Source: an uncultured Campylobacter sp. | GTDB taxonomy: Bacteria; Campylobacterota; Campylobacteria; Campylobacterales; Campylobacteraceae | DNA length: 9,914 nucleotides | Direction: 5' to 3' | NCBI GenBank assembly: GCA_905373295.1 | Contig: CAJPSJ010000060.1 | Coordinates: 1-9,914 of the forward strand | Part shown: positions 6,464 through 9,914 of the stretch, one piece after another | Numbering within the stretch: the first letter of the stretch is position 1 | How the letters are laid out: each line of letters begins with the position of its first letter | Notes under the pieces: model-generated | What the model was told of the DNA's origin: nothing | Seen by the model: only the letters and a program-made list of their open reading frames with translations | The model's database searches: none | Translations under genes and position numbers: made by a program

Positions 6464-7251
6464 TGAGAAAATTTAATCCCAAAGGCGATCAGAGTAAAAA
6501 AAATTACTACAAAGACAGATTTTTCATCCCGGAGGAAACGCCGAAATCCAGCGCAAACGAGAGCGATTTCAAAGACGATCTGGACGCGCTTGAAGGCGTC
6601 CAAATTTTAAACTCATATGTGGAATTTAACACCTTCGTGCTCTATGTGGAGCCTGCGCAAAATTTAGCGGCGCTGCGTGCTCTTAAGAGCGCAGGATATG
6701 AAATTTTATGCGAGCTAAGCGGTGTAGATTTTACCGAGGCTCGCGGCGGCATCGAGGTTTTTTATCAGCTTTTGGATATCAAAAGAGCGCGCCGCGCGCG
6801 GCTAAAGTGTTTCGTGCCGAATGAGAGCTTTTTACAAAGCGCTGCGGGCATCTACAAAAGCGCGAACTGGGCGGAGCGCGAGCTATACGATATGATGGGC
6901 GTTTGGATAGAGGCTCATCCGAACTTAGCACGCCTAATAATGCCCGATGATTGGTTCGGACACCCGCTTTTAAAGTCCTATCCGCTGCAAGGAGACGAGT
7001 TTGCCAAATGGTACGAGGTGGATAAAATTTTTGGGGTCGGCGCGCGTGAGCGGATCGGCGAAGAAAACCGAAATTCTGCATTCGTAGATGAAAAAGATAC
7101 CTTTAACTTTACGCGGCTCTACCATGAGAGCGGTTACGGCGAGCCTAGGCCGCAAGAGAAAATTTTACAAGAATATCAGGAAGAGGGCGGTGTGCGCTTT
7201 GTAAAACGCGCTAAACGCGGAATTTACAAGATCATCACAAAGAGAAAATAA
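6463..7251 (+). CDS. nuoC: Complex I subunit C (30-kDa subunit)
   Basis: A 262-residue peripheral-arm subunit that binds NuoD and NuoB and supports the quinone site. The family signature [10 protein letters not shown] is at 138-147, followed by [19 protein letters not shown] at 157-175. The N-terminal 35 residues are hydrophilic, as in Campylobacter NuoC. An open frame begins upstream at 6358, but that ATG lies inside nuoB and would add 35 residues unlike any NuoC. The ATG at 6463 overlaps the nuoB stop by one base, and AAAAAGG lies 8 bases before it. The gene ends in TAATG, overlapping nuoD by one base. nuoC and nuoD are separate genes here, not fused as in E. coli. Confidence 0.94.
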   Translation: MRKFNPKGDQSKKNYYKDRFFIPEETPKSSANESDFKDDLDALEGVQILNSYVEFNTFVLYVEPAQNLAALRALKSAGYEILCELSGVDFTEARGGIEVFYQLLDIKRARRARLKCFVPNESFLQSAAGIYKSANWAERELYDMMGVWIEAHPNLARLIMPDDWFGHPLLKSYPLQGDEFAKWYEVDKIFGVGARERIGEENRNSAFVDEKDTFNFTRLYHESGYGEPRPQEKILQEYQEEGGVRFVKRAKRGIYKIITKRK

Positions 7252-8477
7252 TGCAAAATCCAAGCAAGCTAAGACCGTTTTTCGAAAACATCGAGTACGA
7301 GCGCGAGGGCGCGAATATGATCTTAAATTTCGGTCCGCAGCATCCAAGCGCGCACGGCCAGCTAAAGCTCGTGCTGGAGCTTGACGGCGAGCGTATCGTG
7401 CGAGCCCGCCCCGGCGTAGGCTACATGCACCGAGGCATCGAAAAGATGGCAGAAAATATGATCTACGCAGAGTTCGTCCCAGTAACAGATCGCATCGATT
7501 ACATCGCATCGGGCTCGAACAACTACGGCTTTTGCGCCACGGTCGAGAAGCTCTGCGGCATCGAAGTACCGCGCCGCGCGCAGATCATCCGTACGATCTT
7601 GCTTGAGCTTAATCGCATTAGCTCGCACCTTCTGTTTTTGGGCACGCACGCGCTTGATATCGGCGCGATGACGGTATTTCTTTATTGCTTTCGCTCGCGC
7701 GAATACATACTCGATCTCATAGAGAAATACTGCGGCGCGCGCCTTACGCACAATAATATCAAAATCGGCGGTGTATTTTTGGACCTGCCTAACGGCTGGC
7801 TAGAAGAGATGTTAAAGTTTTGCGACGAATTTCCAAGCGATATTAAAGAATTTGAAGATATGCTCGATACGAATAGAATTTGGCTTATGCGAACCGAAGG
7901 GGTGGGTGTGATCTCGCACGAAGCGGCTCTTAGCTGCGGCTGTAGCGGCGTGACGCTCCGCGCTAGCGGGCATGCTTGGGATATTCGAAAAGAAGAGCCC
8001 TATCTCATCTACGACGAGCTTGATTTTGACGTGCCGTATGCGAGCGAGGGCGATTGCTACGCGCGCTATAAGTGTTATATGGCGGAGATGCGCGAGAGCC
8101 TTAAAATTTTGCGCCAGTGCGCGAAACACTATCCGCTAAGCGATCCGCAAATTTTAGCGATCGATCCCGCTTACGTAAATCCCAGCAAAGAGCAGATCAT
8201 GACGCAAAATTACTCGCTGATGCAGCATTTTGTGCTGGTTACGCAGGGCTTGCGCCCGCCCGTGGGCGAAATTTACGCCGCGAGCGAGAGCCCTAAGGGC
8301 GAGCTTGGATTTTATATCCGCTCGATGGGCGAAAGTCGCCCGTACCGCCTTAAGATCCGCACGCCGAGCTTTTGGCACTGCGCGGTCTATGAAGAAATTT
8401 TACCTGGGCAGTATCTTGCCGACGCCGCGGCGATCATCGGCAGCACGAATATCATTTTAGGCGAGGTGGATCGATGA
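7251..8477 (+). CDS. nuoD: Complex I subunit D (49-kDa subunit), quinone-binding
   Basis: A 408-residue peripheral-arm subunit that forms the quinone pocket with NuoB; it descends from the large subunit of [NiFe] hydrogenases. Key elements are [11 protein letters not shown] (26-36) with His31 and His35 in the quinone-site loop, GYMHRGIEK (57-65), and the C-terminal [14 protein letters not shown] and [18 protein letters not shown]. The NiFe-binding cysteines of hydrogenases are not retained, as expected for complex I. The segment [11 protein letters not shown] has Ala where most homologues have Gly (RGSG), which is probably neutral. Length is normal. The start overlaps the nuoC stop (TAATG), and the stop overlaps the next gene by four bases (ATGA). 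Confidence 0.96.
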   Translation: MQNPSKLRPFFENIEYEREGANMILNFGPQHPSAHGQLKLVLELDGERIVRARPGVGYMHRGIEKMAENMIYAEFVPVTDRIDYIASGSNNYGFCATVEKLCGIEVPRRAQIIRTILLELNRISSHLLFLGTHALDIGAMTVFLYCFRSREYILDLIEKYCGARLTHNNIKIGGVFLDLPNGWLEEMLKFCDEFPSDIKEFEDMLDTNRIWLMRTEGVGVISHEAALSCGCSGVTLRASGHAWDIRKEEPYLIYDELDFDVPYASEGDCYARYKCYMAEMRESLKILRQCAKHYPLSDPQILAIDPAYVNPSKEQIMTQNYSLMQHFVLVTQGLRPPVGEIYAASESPKGELGFYIRSMGESRPYRLKIRTPSFWHCAVYEEILPGQYLADAAAIIGSTNIILGEVDR

Positions 8478-8704
8478 AACGCTACGATTTGAGGCATCTG
8501 GGCGATAAATTTTTAAACCGTATGGGCGAAATTTTAAAAAATTCCGCTCACGGCGAGACGATGATCTTTATGTTTGAGATGGGCGATTTCAGCGCGGTTC
8601 AAAAAAGCGCAGATCTGGTGGAGGGGCTAAATTCCACGCTATTAAATTCTATCAGATACAATCAGGTCGATTGGATGATCGTCGCCAAAAAGGGGAGAGG
8701 ATGA
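8474..8704 (+). CDS. Small protein at the nuoE position (Cj1575c-like)
   Basis: A 76-residue soluble protein at the place where other bacteria encode NuoE. It contains no cysteine at all, whereas NuoE is about 160 residues with four conserved Cys holding the [2Fe-2S] cluster N1a. It therefore cannot perform the NuoE redox role. It matches in size and position the small Campylobacter jejuni nuo gene Cj1575c. In C. jejuni the two nuoE/nuoF replacements are linked to electron entry from flavodoxin instead of NADH. Visible features are an N-terminal amphipathic part, [11 protein letters not shown] (30-40) and the ending [11 protein letters not shown]. Its ATG overlaps nuoD (ATGA) and its stop overlaps the next gene in the same way. 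Structural or docking role is inferred. Confidence 0.85.
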   Translation: MKRYDLRHLGDKFLNRMGEILKNSAHGETMIFMFEMGDFSAVQKSADLVEGLNSTLLNSIRYNQVDWMIVAKKGRG

Positions 8705-9408
8705 AAATTTTAAATTTTGCGTCGCTGCTTAGCTTGCAAAATCCCGCGCTTGCAGAAGGTTTTAAGAGCGCTGAAATTTTAAGCGTATCGCCGCTGCAAG
8801 ACCTGCATCTTCCGGGCAAGCTGATAAAATGCGAGATCGGCGCGCAAAGCTTCGTGCTGGCGCTAATCTGCGCTAGTTTTTGCGACGAGCCCTATTTCGC
8901 GGAGCTGGATCTGGAGTATCTAAGCGGCGAAAGCAGCGTGGGCGAGGAGGAGATCGAGCAGATTTGCGAGTTTTTGCAAAGCGGCTGCGACGCGCTTTTG
9001 ATCGACGATGCGCTCATTAAAACCCATCCCGATGCCGAAAATATCAAAGCCTTTCTATCTCTCATAGCGGCAAAATTCGGGATTAAAATTTTAAGCTTAC
9101 GCGGCGAGCGAGCGGACTTGGGCGCACAAGAGCGGGCAAATTTAAGCCCGCTTAAAGAGCCTGAGAATTTCGACGGCGCCGTGGTTTTCAAACACGATGC
9201 GGACGAGCGGCTCATCGGCGGAAGGTATTTTTGCATGGTCGCAAAGATCAAGGGCGGCGATCGCGTCCGCATCAAGACGCCGCATTTAAATTTGGAAAAA
9301 GAATTTATTTTGGATGAGGAGCTAAAGGGCACGATTGCGCTTTTGGGCTCGGGCGGGCAGGGCTTTGGCGGTTATAATTTCGAACTAGCCGAAATTTCTA
9401 AGGTTTAA
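8701..9408 (+). CDS. Protein at the nuoF position (Cj1574c-like), proposed flavodoxin entry subunit
   Basis: A 235-residue soluble protein replacing NuoF. NuoF is about 430 residues with an FMN site, an NADH-binding glycine loop and four Cys for cluster N3; none of these is seen. The six Cys here (44, 57, 61, 89, 96, 178) do not form a clear cluster motif. In C. jejuni the counterpart Cj1574c is tied to flavodoxin-dependent complex I. Residues about 84-140 (with ALLIDDALIKTHPDAENIKA) and the C-terminus GGDRVRIKTPHLNLEKEF with LKGTIALL resemble, from memory, the C-terminal portion of NuoG (molybdopterin-oxidoreductase fold). The chosen start at 8701 overlaps the previous stop (ATGA) and follows GGGGAG; an upstream ATG at 8671 lies within the 76-residue gene and lacks such a site. 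Confidence 0.85.
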   Translation: MKILNFASLLSLQNPALAEGFKSAEILSVSPLQDLHLPGKLIKCEIGAQSFVLALICASFCDEPYFAELDLEYLSGESSVGEEEIEQICEFLQSGCDALLIDDALIKTHPDAENIKAFLSLIAAKFGIKILSLRGERADLGAQERANLSPLKEPENFDGAVVFKHDADERLIGGRYFCMVAKIKGGDRVRIKTPHLNLEKEFILDEELKGTIALLGSGGQGFGGYNFELAEISKV

Positions 9409-9409
9409 A

Positions 9410-9914
9410 ATGGCAAAGATCACGATCGATGGTAAAATTTGCGAGTGCGACGAGGGCGAGTATATCTTGCAGGTCGCGCGTCGCTGCGGCGTTTTTATCC
9501 CTGCGCTTTGTTATCTAAGCGGCGGTACGCCGACGCTCGCATGCAGGCTTTGTATGGTCGAAGCGGACGGCAAGCGCGTCTATAGCTGCAACGCCAAAGC
9601 CAAAGACGGCATGGTCATCTATAGCCGCAGCCCCGAGATCGACGCCGAGCGCGAGGCGATCACGCAGGTTTATTGTATTAACCATCCGATGGCGTGCGGG
9701 GTTTGCGATCAAAGCGGCGAGTGCGAGCTTCAAAATTTAGCCCATCTGATGCGCACAAATACCCAAAGCTACGCTATCCGCGATACGGCGCGCGAGGTGC
9801 AGGATTGGGGTTATTTGAGCTACGATCCTAGCCTTTGCATCGTTTGCGAGCGCTGTATCACCGCCGCGAAAGATCGTCTGGGCGTAGATGCGTTTAAGCT
9901 CGTTCCGCGCGGCG
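9410..9914 (+). CDS. nuoG: Complex I subunit G, N-terminal part (cut by window end)
   Basis: The first 168 codons of NuoG, the iron-sulfur subunit of the peripheral arm. The full protein is expected to be about 800 residues. Ligands for three clusters are visible. The [2Fe-2S] ferredoxin-like domain has Cys34, Cys45, Cys48 and Cys60. The next site is His92, Cys96, Cys99 and Cys105 in the HxxxCxxCx5C pattern. The first three Cys of a further [4Fe-4S] site (CIVCERC, 143-149) follow, with the fourth beyond the window. The ATG is one base past the stop of the preceding gene, and AAGG lies 6 bases before it. In this operon NuoG probably receives electrons directly from the replaced entry module. 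The gene is clearly intact as far as seen. Confidence 0.96.
   Translation, partial: MAKITIDGKICECDEGEYILQVARRCGVFIPALCYLSGGTPTLACRLCMVEADGKRVYSCNAKAKDGMVIYSRSPEIDAEREAITQVYCINHPMACGVCDQSGECELQNLAHLMRTNTQSYAIRDTAREVQDWGYLSYDPSLCIVCERCITAAKDRLGVDAFKLVPRG

Noticed and set aside
8671..8700. Upstream ATG for the nuoF-position gene
   Set aside because: It lies inside the 76-residue gene; the ATG at 8701 has GGGGAG in front and fits the ATGA overlap seen at the neighbouring junction.
8892..9332. 146-codon open frame antisense to the nuoF-position gene
   Set aside because: Ser/Lys-rich shadow of a well-supported operon gene, with no ribosome site evidence.
1..9914. CRISPR arrays, tRNA or rRNA genes, insertion sequences
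   Set aside because: Scanned for direct repeats with spacers, tRNA-like arms and transposase motifs; none was found.

Overview
The window looks like chromosomal DNA from a Campylobacterota (epsilonproteobacterial) organism, most likely a mid-GC oral-type Campylobacter (C. gracilis, C. showae, C. rectus or C. curvus-like). The main evidence is the complex I (nuo) operon. After nuoA-nuoB-nuoC-nuoD it carries two small genes in place of the NADH-binding nuoE and nuoF, as in Campylobacter jejuni. The species call is inference.

Left end (1-980, minus strand). This part is visibly more AT-rich than the rest and holds three short genes. They are a 117-residue membrane-anchored orphan, an Imm53-family immunity protein, and a third ORF that runs off the left edge. 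The third ORF has a good ribosome binding site but no ATG/GTG/TTG start. It reads from ATA, just after an in-frame TAG. No toxin gene is visible, so this looks like an orphan immunity or accessory patch.

Middle (1097-5408, minus strand). A HemW/HemN-like radical SAM protein is followed, going right, by an azlC-azlD pair (branched-chain amino acid exporter, 1-base overlap, GTG start on azlD). A 220-bp AT-rich intergenic stretch with a large inverted repeat separates these from a PiT-family inorganic phosphate transporter.

Right half (5583-9914, plus strand). The nuo operon is transcribed divergently from the phosphate transporter, from a 174-bp intergenic region. Its genes are nuoA, nuoB (TTG start, 19-base overlap with nuoA), nuoC, nuoD, a 76-residue cysteine-free protein at the nuoE position, a 235-residue protein at the nuoF position, and the first 168 codons of nuoG. 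Almost every junction overlaps by 1-4 bases or is 1 base apart, which suggests strong translational coupling. The complex would move electrons from NuoG iron-sulfur clusters through NuoB to quinone at NuoD/NuoB. In this lineage the electrons are thought to come from flavodoxin rather than NADH, because the FMN/NADH module is missing.

No tRNA, rRNA, CRISPR array or insertion sequence was seen. The clearest unexplained signals are the start-less ORF beside imm53, the apparent kinship of the nuoF-position protein with the C-terminal part of NuoG, and a strongly over-represented word AAATTTTA that appears in genes mainly in one codon phase.
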